Below are positions 1 to 5,244 of a stretch of 11,136 nt of DNA, one piece after another. The notes below the pieces were generated by a model. It worked only from the letters and a program-made list of their open reading frames with translations. It searched no databases and was not told where the DNA came from. The position numbers were made by a program, and so were the translations under genes. Each line of letters opens with the position of its first letter. Positions within the stretch are counted from its first letter, which is position 1. This DNA is from JAZSQZ01 sp045538175 (GTDB taxonomy: Bacteria > Bacillota > Clostridia > Christensenellales > UBA1242): positions 1 through 11,136 of the forward strand of contig JAZSQZ010000148.1 of NCBI GenBank assembly GCA_045538175.1, read 5' to 3'.

Positions 1-151
1 CTTTTGCTGATTCATAATTTTCAATAAGCTCTGGTGTTTTACAGTATCTTTTAGTCTTATTATAAATCAACATATATTCATTATATTTATCTTTATTTTT
101 TGAACGCCAATTCAAAATAATATCTTTGTATTTAGTATAATTTCCTTTCAT
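1..151 (-). CDS. Partial small phage protein, C-terminus outside window
   Basis: Only the first 50 codons are visible; the gene runs off the left edge of the window. The start is an ATG at 151 preceded by a strong AGGAGA ribosome binding site about 6 bases away (plus-strand 155-162). The visible part is strongly basic and rich in Lys, Tyr and Asn (for example WRSKNKDKYNEY near residues 15-26), with no signal peptide or membrane segment. Similar Trp/Lys/Asn/Tyr-rich N-termini occur in small phage nuclease-like proteins, but no catalytic motif is seen, so no function is assigned. The start lies inside the 3' end of the upstream gene (20-base overlap), which suggests translational coupling in one minus-strand transcript. 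It is too short for most gene-calling cut-offs, but the good binding site and overlap make it credible. Confidence 0.65.
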   Translation of the reverse strand, partial: MKGNYTKYKDIILNWRSKNKDKYNEYMLIYNKTKRYCKTPELIENYESAK

Positions 152-299
152 TTTTGTCTCCTATATTTAGTAAAAGTTTAGATTTTTCTTTATTTCTTTT
201 TTCAATTTCTTCTGCCTTCTTTTCAGCAAAGTCTAACAACATACCAAAAACATCTTTTTCAGTAACAGGCTTTTCTTCTTTTTCTTTGTTTTCTTCCAT
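132..299 (-). CDS. Small highly charged protein, function unknown
   Basis: This encodes a 55-residue protein that is almost entirely Glu and Lys in its first half and central part (EKKAEEIEKRNKEKSK around residues 25-40), likely one charged helix or coiled coil. I place the start at the ATG at 299, not at the longer in-frame start at 332, because an AGGAGA ribosome binding site sits about 8 bases before 299 and because the longer start would overlap the preceding gene. It has no recognisable domain, signal peptide or membrane segment. Its end overlaps the next gene's start by 20 bases, and it follows the helix-turn-helix-like gene with a gap of 10 bases, so the three genes look like one operon. 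Function is not recognisable. Confidence 0.6.
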   Translation of the reverse strand: MEENKEKEEKPVTEKDVFGMLLDFAEKKAEEIEKRNKEKSKLLLNIGDKNERKLY

Positions 300-309
300 A
301 CAAAATCTC

Positions 310-738
310 CTAAAAATAAACCTTTGAACCATTCTTCATTACAACAGCGCCATCTGTATCTTTCGGTGCTTTGTTGAATGCTGCAACGTAGTCATCGCCT
401 TTCTTACCAAACTTATTGATAATACCGTCAACAATATCAGCAGATGTTATAGGCGAAGCTTTACCACAAGTGTCCAACGAAGCTTTACCAGTAATATTTG
501 AAGTGTCCAATTTGCTATTTGAAGTGTCCAATTTGCTATTTGAAGTGTCCAATTTGCTATTTGAAGTGTCCAATTCCTGTCCATTCATTATTCTTTGGAC
601 ACCCTTATAACTCAAGTTGTATTTCTTTCCAACTACAACATAAGTTTCTTTCTTTGGGAAACCAGCCTCTAACATCTGGTTGACCTCTTTGATAACAGCC
701 GCGCTGTTTCTAACATTGACTTTCTTTGTAAATGCCAT
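310..738 (-). CDS. Helix-turn-helix-like protein with heptapeptide repeats
   Basis: This 142-residue protein has three parts. Residues about 14-50 look like a helix-turn-helix (a helical EVNQMLEAG stretch, then KKYNLSYKGVQRI as a candidate recognition helix). Residues 56-81 are four copies of the heptapeptide LDTSNSK (the last truncated to LDTSN), followed by a related GKASLDTCGKAS stretch. Residues about 97-142 form a C-terminal domain (ITSADIVDGIINKFGKKGDDYVAAF) ending in a basic strand. The start at 738 has a GGAGG ribosome binding site 7 bases upstream. The repeats are encoded by a 21-bp tandem DNA repeat, so length can change without loss of frame. DNA binding is inferred from the HTH-like pattern only; it might be a small phage regulator. 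A strong terminator lies directly upstream, implying attenuation. Confidence 0.65.
   Translation of the reverse strand: MAFTKKVNVRNSAAVIKEVNQMLEAGFPKKETYVVVGKKYNLSYKGVQRIMNGQELDTSNSKLDTSNSKLDTSNSKLDTSNITGKASLDTCGKASPITSADIVDGIINKFGKKGDDYVAAFNKAPKDTDGAVVMKNGSKVYF
497..575 (-). repeat. 21-bp in-frame tandem repeat (3.7 copies)
   Basis: On the plus strand the unit TTTGAAGTGTCCAATTTGCTA starts at 497, 518 and 539 with no mismatches; a fourth partial copy starts at 560 and matches for 15-16 bases. On the coding (minus) strand it makes the LDTSNSK heptapeptide. A diverged neighbour repeat (CGAAGCTTTACCA, twice between about 453 and 490) encodes the GKAS motifs. The length is a multiple of three, so slippage changes linker length but not frame. 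Confidence 0.95.
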
Positions 739-748
739 TTATGCCTCC

Positions 749-785
749 AAAAAATAAAAGGCCACAGCCCTTTCGAGCTATAGCC
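749..785 (-). terminator. Intrinsic terminator / attenuator before the HTH-like gene
   Basis: On the minus strand an 11-pair stem (arms 785-775 and 770-760, with three G-U wobbles) is closed by a GAAA tetraloop and followed at once by TTTTATTTTTT (759-749). The wobbles are pairable only on the minus strand, which fixes the direction. It is a classical Rho-independent terminator. Its U-tract ends only 10 bases before the ATG at 738, overlapping the region of the ribosome binding site, so a transcript of the downstream gene must read through it. Confidence 0.85.
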
Positions 786-902
786 TGTATGTCTCACGAC
801 ATTCTATATGAATAACGAATTATCAGGGTTGCAGTCCTGATATATATATATAAACACTTATAAGCATTTCTCTCTTTATTTTTCACAAAAATTTTTATTT
901 TT
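786..902 (-). promoter_or_regulatory. Structured leader with two further hairpins
   Basis: Between the interrupted gene and the terminator the minus strand can form TGTC-GTGA-GACA (801-790, a GNRA-type loop) and a 7-pair hairpin TATCAGG...CCTGATA (842-821). Upstream is a very AT-rich stretch with TATAAG/TATATA sequences (about 841-866) that could hold a -10 box, but no convincing -35 box at normal spacing is seen. No riboswitch family is recognised. Together with the terminator this looks like a 5' leader that regulates the gene starting at 738. Confidence 0.4.
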
Positions 903-1062
903 TTACCAATCCCTCCCACAATCATAGGAGTCACAATATTCTTTTGCGCGTTTCAAAGCATCTTTCCAACTAAGTTTTTCTTCTGTTTCGTGCAGCAATA
1001 TTGCCAACTCGTGAATGCGTAAAGCATATTTTGCTTTATTGATTTCATCCCAATTCAACGTG
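903..1062 (-). pseudogene. 3' remnant of a gene interrupted by the insertion sequence
   Basis: An open frame ending at 903 encodes a credible C-terminus (from about residue NWDEINKAKYALRIHELA through LSWKDALKRAKEYC to CDSYDCGRDW). It continues upstream across the insertion-sequence right end without any in-frame ATG until 1169, which is inside tnpB, so the 5' part of this frame is insertion-sequence DNA and the natural start is missing. The pattern 'aliphatic helix, then SWKDALKRAKEY' resembles short helical accessory proteins seen in mobile elements, but I cannot name a family. The missing 5' part may lie beyond the insertion's other end, possibly as the end of the 379-residue gene; that needs the exact insertion boundaries. 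Confidence 0.55.
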
Positions 1063-1280
1063 AACGGATATTCGGCTAAAGACCGAATATCTTCCCAACT
1101 TATACGAGCCGAATAGCTTGTAATGGTTGGGAAACTTCGTGCTTCACAGCACTGCTTGGTGCTCCACACGCATTTGTACTTTCGGCTCGTTCCCCGCCTA
1201 CTATGCCCTGGCTAGCTACATTCCACTTATGCAGAATATTTAGGGCTGCATTTATGTCTCTGTTGTGCTCAGCACTACAG
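1063..1280 (-). ncRNA. Candidate omega RNA (TnpB guide RNA scaffold)
   Basis: TnpB nucleases use a guide RNA made from the 3' end of tnpB through the right end of the element, with the guide taken from the flanking DNA. Here the matching stretch has two clear stems: TTCCCAAC (1092-1099) pairs with GTTGGGAA (1126-1133), and next to it the right-end hairpin at 1067-1091. The 3' scaffold end should be near 1063, and the guide would be read from the phage sequence just below that position (about 1045-1062). The 5' boundary given is a guess based on known sizes of such RNAs. Confidence 0.5.
1067..1091 (-). repeat. Right-end transposase-recognition hairpin
   Basis: GATATTCGG (1067-1075 on the plus strand) pairs perfectly with CCGAATATC (1083-1091) around a 7-base loop. 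It lies 9 bases past the tnpB stop codon. IS200/IS605 transposases bind such subterminal hairpins in single-stranded DNA; the element end should lie a few bases beyond, around 1058-1063. Confidence 0.8.
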
Positions 1281-2320
1281 TTTGGACATTTCCATTTATT
1301 TACACCAATCTTTACATTTGGATTTACAAATCCGCAACAATGACAAGTTTTAGATGTATTCTTTGGATTGACTTTCACAAGGTTACCTTTGTAAGCAATC
1401 ATCTGTCGTAGCATTCCAAAACCTTGGTCTACTACAACTTTTCCGTGATTCATTTTGCTCATTGTTTGTAAGTTGATGTCTTCAACTACTACAGTTTCAT
1501 ATTCATTGCATATCTGCCTTGAAAGCTTGTGCAACCAATCTTTTCTTTGATTGGCCACTTTCTCGTGCAAAAGTGCAACTTTTTGTTTTTGTTTATAGTA
1601 GTTGGAACTTTGAGTTTCAAGACCTTTTACAAATCTTTTACTCATTATTTTCTGTTGATGACATAGTTGTTTAGAAGACCTTTGTAAGAATCTAGGACAC
1701 TTGACTTTCGTGCCATTCGACATTACGATGAAATCTTCATCTCTACAGTTCCAGTCTATGCCAACTGATTTTCCATTTTGATTTTTAGGTTCATCTTTCT
1801 TTTCAACGCAAATCTTCACAAACCATTTTCCTGTTGGAGTTTGTTTGATAGTTGCGTGTTTGAAATCACCTTCAGCCCATCTGTGAAAAGTTCCTTTTAC
1901 AGGACCTAACTTTCTTGTAAGAAACAAATATCCGTTCTTTAGGATTTTAGGCTTTGCCATAGATGTCCAAGTTATAGCAACTTGTGAGTATTTTCTACTT
2001 TTGAACTTAGGCTCTCCAACTCTAAGTTTTCTTTGTCCTTTACAGGATTTGAAGAAGTTATTGAAAGCAGAAGTAATGTCATTCCATTCTGCTGCTAAAG
2101 CTGAACTATCTATTTCATTACACCATTCGACAGCTTCAGGTCTGCACTCTTCAAATACTTTTTTAGCTGTTCCAATGTTCCACTTTTCATCATTTTCCCA
2201 AGCTTCTTTTTTTCTTGCTAGAGTAGTATTCCAATATAGTCTACAAAGACCGTTTGTCTTGAGAAGGAACTGTTCTTGTTCTTTTGTAGGGAAGATTCTA
2301 AACTCGTATGCTTTTAGCAT
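1100..2320 (-). CDS. tnpB: TnpB, RNA-guided DNA endonuclease of an IS605-type element
   Basis: This 406-residue protein has the full length usual for TnpB. The N-terminus (MLKAYEFRIFPTKEQEQFLL) is the typical OrfB helix-turn-helix-like start. The RuvC-type nuclease residues are all present: Asp189 in GIDW, Glu280 in VVVED, and Asp355 in EHNRDINAA. A zinc finger is formed by C326/C329 (TCHCCG) and C345/C348 (KCPNC). TnpB is the ancestor of Cas12; guided by omega RNA it cuts the donor site and so helps the element persist. The start overlaps the tnpA stop by 7 bases (ATGCTAA), implying translational coupling. Nothing suggests inactivation. The final residues are encoded within the candidate omega RNA scaffold. 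Confidence 0.95.
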   Translation of the reverse strand: MLKAYEFRIFPTKEQEQFLLKTNGLCRLYWNTTLARKKEAWENDEKWNIGTAKKVFEECRPEAVEWCNEIDSSALAAEWNDITSAFNNFFKSCKGQRKLRVGEPKFKSRKYSQVAITWTSMAKPKILKNGYLFLTRKLGPVKGTFHRWAEGDFKHATIKQTPTGKWFVKICVEKKDEPKNQNGKSVGIDWNCRDEDFIVMSNGTKVKCPRFLQRSSKQLCHQQKIMSKRFVKGLETQSSNYYKQKQKVALLHEKVANQRKDWLHKLSRQICNEYETVVVEDINLQTMSKMNHGKVVVDQGFGMLRQMIAYKGNLVKVNPKNTSKTCHCCGFVNPNVKIGVNKWKCPNCSAEHNRDINAALNILHKWNVASQGIVGGERAESTNACGAPSSAVKHEVSQPLQAIRLV

Positions 2321-2742
2321 TGTTCATTCCTCCCTTGTCTTTCTAAATATTCGTGAACTGCATCAGCAGATACGTTTCCAACTGTAGAACAGAAATATCC
2401 TCTAGTCCAAAGATGATGTGATTTCCAATAGAAAGTTTTCAAATACGATTCGTAGTTTTGCCAAGCCCAATAGTTTGTTTGTTGTTTCAAAACTCTTACG
2501 ATTTGTAAAGGACTTAGTTTAGGAACACTTCTAACTAAAATGTGAATATGGTCTGGTTTTGAATAGTCTAAATCAATAGTGTCTATTTCAAAATCATATT
2601 TCTTTGCTATTTCAGAAAACTGAAGTTTCAATGCTTCAGCAAAAGTTGTATTGGAGAAACATTTTCTTCTGTATTTACATACGAAGATGAGGTGATACAA
2701 AATCAAGTTTTTGCAATGTGAGTTTGTTTGTAGTTCTCTCAT
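2314..2742 (-). CDS. tnpA: TnpA, IS200/IS605 Y1 HUH transposase
   Basis: This 142-residue protein matches the small single-domain Y1 transposases. The metal-binding HUH motif is H65-I-H67 in DHIHILV, and the likely catalytic tyrosine is Y132 in AVHEYLERQ, after the family-typical GYFCSTVGNVSADAV segment. The early HLIFVCKYRRKCF stretch is also characteristic. The enzyme cuts and joins single-stranded DNA at the element's ends by a 5'-phosphotyrosine link. The start at 2742 has an AAGGAGA ribosome binding site about 8 bases upstream. The protein ends only 10 residues after the tyrosine, slightly shorter than many relatives, but all key residues are present, so activity is plausible. Confidence 0.95.
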   Translation of the reverse strand: MRELQTNSHCKNLILYHLIFVCKYRRKCFSNTTFAEALKLQFSEIAKKYDFEIDTIDLDYSKPDHIHILVRSVPKLSPLQIVRVLKQQTNYWAWQNYESYLKTFYWKSHHLWTRGYFCSTVGNVSADAVHEYLERQGRNEQC

Positions 2743-2774
2743 TTTGTTTCTCCTTATATATTAGTTAGTATCTT

Positions 2775-3914
2775 TTATAACAAGTCAACTTTGTCATTGT
2801 CGGTGCCCAGGCGTCTATAGTAGATAGTTGACTCATCAATAATATTATTTTCGTCAACTGCTTCAATCTCTTCTGGGCTTACTACCTCTGTCATAAGACA
2901 GTTTTCTTCATCCCAATTTGCATTATATTTATTTATACAGTAGTCTAAAAATTCTTGATATGTCATTCCTTTTTGTTTTGCCATTTCAATATCTGCGTCA
3001 TCAATAACCTCATCAAAAGACTTGAAGATCTCAACAACGCCAAAGTAATTATCATCGATGATAGTAGTTGTAGTTTCTATTGTCTTCAATAACAATTCAG
3101 GTTCAGTAGAACACTGAAAAATATAGTTTTCTGTTTCAAACAGTTCATTTGTATATACTTTTCTAACAAAAGTTTTCTTAGATATATCATCCAAAACTTC
3201 CCATTTTTTCAACATATTGAAAGCTTCTGTAAAAGACTTGAATTCTGTAGGCTGTTTTGTTGTTGGTTTTCCTGTTGCTCTACTAAAAACTCTAATAAAG
3301 CAATGAGTTCCTGCGATAGTTTTAGAGTATCTTGTTACACCTATATGCACATTTGCAAAGTACTTAGAGTTTTCATTTGGTGTTTTATCTAAAGAACGGC
3401 CCTTTGATAAGTCTAATTCATATTTGAAATATCTATATCCTCTATAACTGAAGAAACATTTATTATTGTTGAAGTTTTCATCAAACTTTTTTGCAACATC
3501 TCTATAATGAAACATAAACCAAGCATCGTCAAGTTTGCTATAAACTAAAAATATGTTATTTGGAAACTTCTTTGTAATGTCAATAAAGTCGATAGGAACA
3601 TTGAAATAAAGTGTTTCCGAGTTGTTTTCATATAAAACAGAACTAGATACATAAACATAATCTCTGTCCCAATATTGTCCTCTGTTGGTTTTTACTAACA
3701 AGTTTGAACAGCCATTTGCGTTACGGTTCAGCTGTTCTTCATCATAGCCAATTATTTCATCAGTTTTTACACCATTTACATATTTATATTGTGTAACTAC
3801 TGCATTAGACATTATTTTTACTACTGAGTTATTGAAAAGATTTAGAATTTCATTGATGTGATTGTGAATAAGTTGGTCTGAAGAAATGATGCCTTTATAA
3901 AGTTTTGTGTCCAT
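2775..3914 (-). CDS. Unknown phage protein, C-terminus probably altered by IS insertion
   Basis: This encodes a 379-residue soluble protein that I do not recognise. I start it at the ATG at 3914 because an AGGAGA ribosome binding site lies 9 bases upstream; an extra 10 codons to an upstream GTG would remove that site and run into a hairpin. The protein has no signal peptide or membrane segment. It is rich in aromatic residues (YFKYELDL, WFMFHYRDV), with an acidic C-terminal third (ATIEMAK-like DDADIEMAKQKGMTYQEFLDYC, then VDENNIIDE). The last 15 or so residues (STIYYRRLGTDNDKVDLL) are probably encoded by the left end of the insertion sequence, so the natural C-terminus may be lost. A promoter-like pair in the 119-bp repeat and a hairpin over the ribosome binding site may control it. 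Confidence 0.75.
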   Translation of the reverse strand: MDTKLYKGIISSDQLIHNHINEILNLFNNSVVKIMSNAVVTQYKYVNGVKTDEIIGYDEEQLNRNANGCSNLLVKTNRGQYWDRDYVYVSSSVLYENNSETLYFNVPIDFIDITKKFPNNIFLVYSKLDDAWFMFHYRDVAKKFDENFNNNKCFFSYRGYRYFKYELDLSKGRSLDKTPNENSKYFANVHIGVTRYSKTIAGTHCFIRVFSRATGKPTTKQPTEFKSFTEAFNMLKKWEVLDDISKKTFVRKVYTNELFETENYIFQCSTEPELLLKTIETTTTIIDDNYFGVVEIFKSFDEVIDDADIEMAKQKGMTYQEFLDYCINKYNANWDEENCLMTEVVSPEEIEAVDENNIIDESTIYYRRLGTDNDKVDLL

Positions 3915-3926
3915 TTTGTTCCGTCT

Positions 3927-3975
3927 CCTATTGCTCGAACTCACCTAAAGCCGCGCGGCAAGCCCGAGCAATAGG
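3927..3975 (-). promoter_or_regulatory. 11-bp leader hairpin overlapping the ribosome binding site
   Basis: CCTATTGCTCG (3927-3937, plus strand) pairs perfectly with CGAGCAATAGG (3965-3975), enclosing a 27-base loop that contains the self-complementary GCCGCGCGGC, strikingly GC-rich for this genome. On the minus-strand mRNA the 3' arm includes the AGG of the AGGAGA ribosome binding site (plus-strand 3924-3929) of the gene starting at 3914. Translation control by occlusion of the site is the natural reading; no ligand-binding family is recognised. Confidence 0.6.
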
Positions 3976-3986
3976 TTTGGTTCCCT

Positions 3987-4105
3987 TTATTTAGTTAGTA
4001 TATCTTACAAAAAAGTAAGCTTTTACCAATCTAATTATTATTAGATTTTTTACTACCATAATATATATTATCAAGAAATCCTAAATGATGCATATTTTTT
4101 ATAAA
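3987..4105. repeat. 119-bp perfect direct repeat, copy 1
   Basis: This stretch is identical, base for base, to 4957-5075 (offset 970). It contains two small hairpins: CTTAC-AAAAAA-GTAAG (4004-4019) and AATCTAAT-TATT-ATTAGATT (4028-4047). The second is followed by a short T-run on the plus strand, so it could be a weak terminator. The copy lies between the minus-strand gene starting at 3914 and the structured RNA region. Confidence 0.98.
4002..4029 (-). promoter_or_regulatory. Candidate promoter for the gene starting at 3914
   Basis: On the minus strand TTGGTA (plus 4024-4029) and TAAGAT (plus 4002-4007) are separated by 16 bases, a fair -35/-10 pair. Transcription would begin near 3995 and give a leader of about 80 bases containing the 11-bp hairpin. 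The same pair occurs in repeat copy 2 (4972-4999), where it would point into the structured RNA from behind. The match is modest and may be chance in AT-rich DNA. Confidence 0.35.
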
Positions 4106-4115
4106 TAAAAGTCAT
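4071..4115 (-). CDS. Possible 14-residue leader peptide or gene remnant
   Basis: A minus-strand ATG at 4115 follows an AGGAGA ribosome binding site (plus 4124-4129, within ACTAAACATAGGAGAC, the same style as the site before the gene at 151). The frame gives MTFIYKKYASFRIS and stops at 4071, within the 119-bp repeat. The ribosome binding site and ATG are outside the repeat and are absent from copy 2. It could be a short leader peptide or the 5' stub of a gene replaced when the repeat arrived. Confidence 0.25.
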   Translation of the reverse strand: MTFIYKKYASFRIS

Positions 4116-4146
4116 ATTTCTAGTCTCCTATGTTTAGTTGGCTCGT

Positions 4147-4174
4147 TTGATTTTTTATAAAAAGATTGTAAAGT
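4147..4174 (+). promoter_or_regulatory. Candidate promoter for the large structured RNA
   Basis: TTGATT (4147-4152) and TAAAGT (4169-4174) are separated by 16 bases. This would place the transcription start near 4181, just before the first stem of the structured region (ACTAATG at 4185). The match to consensus is 4 of 6 in each box, so it is only suggestive; its position relative to the structure is the main support. Confidence 0.35.
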
Positions 4175-4180
4175 AGTTTG

Positions 4181-4900
4181 AATTACTAATGCTGATGAAT
4201 GAAAGACAAGCTTTCAATCATCGGACCATTAGTTGATGTAAATCATTTTTATTGATTTACAACGATATATGGTTTCGGATGGTGAGATTTGAGATTTGTA
4301 ATCCGCCTATTCGATTTATATTTATTTTTTATATAAATCGAATAGGCAATAGAATACAAACCTTTCGATCTCACCTTTGAACCTGGAATTCTGCGGAGCA
4401 ACCCGATAGTTATTTACGTAAGCACTATATTAGCTGGCACGGGGATCCACCCGCATCCAAACTTTCTTCGTCTTATTTTGATTGCCACTTCCATTCGTGG
4501 TTGATGTCTTGTCAATTCAAGATTCAATCTCAACTTCGCGGGATTACTTCGCCCGAAGATTTCAATAAACTATAGCACTAAAAACTATGTTTGGAACTCG
4601 CCGGCAATCTCATCTGTTAGCTGTTTTTCGGTTTGTAAGACCTTATCTAACAGAATGGTAAAACATCACAATCTCTAAGTAGTTTTACATTTGACCCTTG
4701 CGGTTTAGGTGTAAGCAAGTTCAGCTGTACAAGTTTCGTTTCGGACGGAGCCTCATCTCGACTTGGATTTTTTCTTCTTTACTGAAGGCCTATAGACTGA
4801 ATTGATGAGCTAGCAGGATTCCTTTTTCCTGTTTCAACGCCTCAATTCATTATTTATACTGTTCTGGTTACGTGGTGATTAGCCTACAAACTTCCACAGT
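4181..4900 (+). ncRNA. Large ornate structured non-coding RNA candidate
   Basis: No frame of useful length exists here on either strand, the base composition is less AT-rich than all surrounding genes, and paired stems follow one another. Visible stems: 4185-4191/4227-4233 enclosing 4194-4198/4218-4222 and 4200-4205/4211-4216; 4237-4245/4253-4261; 4281-4288/4368-4375 enclosing 4295-4300/4355-4360 and a 17-pair perfect stem 4305-4321/4331-4347; 4440-4443/4450-4453; long-range 4457-4462/4589-4594; 4534-4542/4552-4558 with one bulge; 4613-4620/4647-4654; 4654-4664/4682-4691 with one bulge; 4697-4701/4715-4719; 4798-4805/4842-4849 enclosing 4814-4818/4827-4831; 4866-4870/4880-4884. Several helices extend only by G-U wobbles on the plus strand, favouring that strand. 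Phage-borne giant RNAs such as GOLLD and ROOL have comparable size and location, but I cannot confirm membership from sequence alone. Confidence 0.65.
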
Positions 4901-4903
4901 TAT

Positions 4904-4958
4904 TATTTAGTATTCTTACAAAAAATGTAAGAGTGCTTCAATCTAATATAATTAGATT
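4904..4958. repeat. Diverged third copy of the hairpin pair
   Basis: Immediately before repeat copy 2, a related sequence repeats the same two hairpins with changes: TCTTACA-AAAAA-TGTAAGA (4914-4932) and AATCTAAT-ATA-ATTAGATT (4940-4958), preceded by TATTTAGTA as in the main repeats. The stems are conserved while spacer and loops differ, and the first stem is one or two pairs longer. This pattern of changing loops and kept stems suggests that the hairpins themselves are functional, perhaps as RNA 3' ends or protein-binding sites. Confidence 0.8.
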
Positions 4959-5075
4959 ATTTAGTTAGTATATCTTACAAAAAAGTAAGCTTTTACCAAT
5001 CTAATTATTATTAGATTTTTTACTACCATAATATATATTATCAAGAAATCCTAAATGATGCATATTTTTTATAAA
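4957..5075. repeat. 119-bp perfect direct repeat, copy 2
   Basis: This is identical to 3987-4105. It follows the structured RNA directly, with the diverged hairpin pair overlapping its first bases. On the plus strand its second hairpin (4998-5017) is followed by TTTT and could help to end the RNA transcript. Perfect identity of the two copies implies recent duplication or ongoing conversion. Confidence 0.98.
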
Positions 5076-5117
5076 ATTTTCTTTGTAATCCCAACATTGT
5101 TACAATGAAAATAAGGA

Positions 5118-5244
5118 CTTGTCCCAACTCTAATATAATATTGGTATCTGTTTCTAGCAAATTCAGAATTTGTATAGATTTTGAATTCATATTGATTCTG
5201 AATTTCTAATACTGATTGATATATTATATTAGAGTTGGGACAAG
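5118..5244. repeat. Long hairpin with a 24-bp perfect stem
   Basis: Bases 5118-5141 are the exact reverse complement of 5221-5244. Inside, AAATTCAGAAT (5158-5168) pairs with ATTCTGAATTT, and TAG/CTA extends that stem across one bulged base. The whole folds into one rod of about 127 bases. It is followed by a small CTGC-TAAA-GCAG hairpin (5245-5256). There is no U-tract, so it is not a standard terminator. It could be an RNase III substrate or structured leader of the operon, or a miniature inverted-repeat element; no target duplication is obvious beside it. Confidence 0.85.

Larger units (their letters stand above)
1062..2834 (-). mobile_element. IS200/IS605-family insertion sequence (tnpA + tnpB)
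   Basis: The element holds a Y1 HUH transposase gene followed by tnpB in the same direction with a 7-base overlap, the standard IS605-group layout. Downstream of tnpB is a right-end hairpin (1067-1091, 9-pair perfect stem with a CTTTAG-containing loop on the minus strand) followed by GTTCA, very like the right end I recall for ISDra2. The left end is less certain. Only 32 bases separate tnpA from the preceding stop codon, so the left end must overlap the 3' end of the upstream gene. An 8-bp inverted repeat (2783-2790/2826-2833) and a TTGAT on the minus strand (2839-2835) are my best candidates for its subterminal hairpin and insertion site. Such elements make no target duplication, so ends cannot be confirmed that way. 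Confidence 0.85.

Noticed and set aside
416..683. Two plus-strand frames over the 21-bp repeats
   Set aside because: They are by-products of the tandem repeat on the opposite strand of a better supported gene, and have no ribosome binding site.
2001..2387. Plus-strand 128-residue frame opposite tnpB/tnpA
   Set aside because: It is antisense to two proteins with clear family motifs and shows no domain.
3987..5075. CRISPR array
   Set aside because: The repeats are 119 bp and only two in full; spacing is 851 bp, so this is not a CRISPR array.
5118..5244. Intrinsic terminator
   Set aside because: The stem is very long and AT-rich, the loop region is about 80 bases, and no U-tract follows on either strand.
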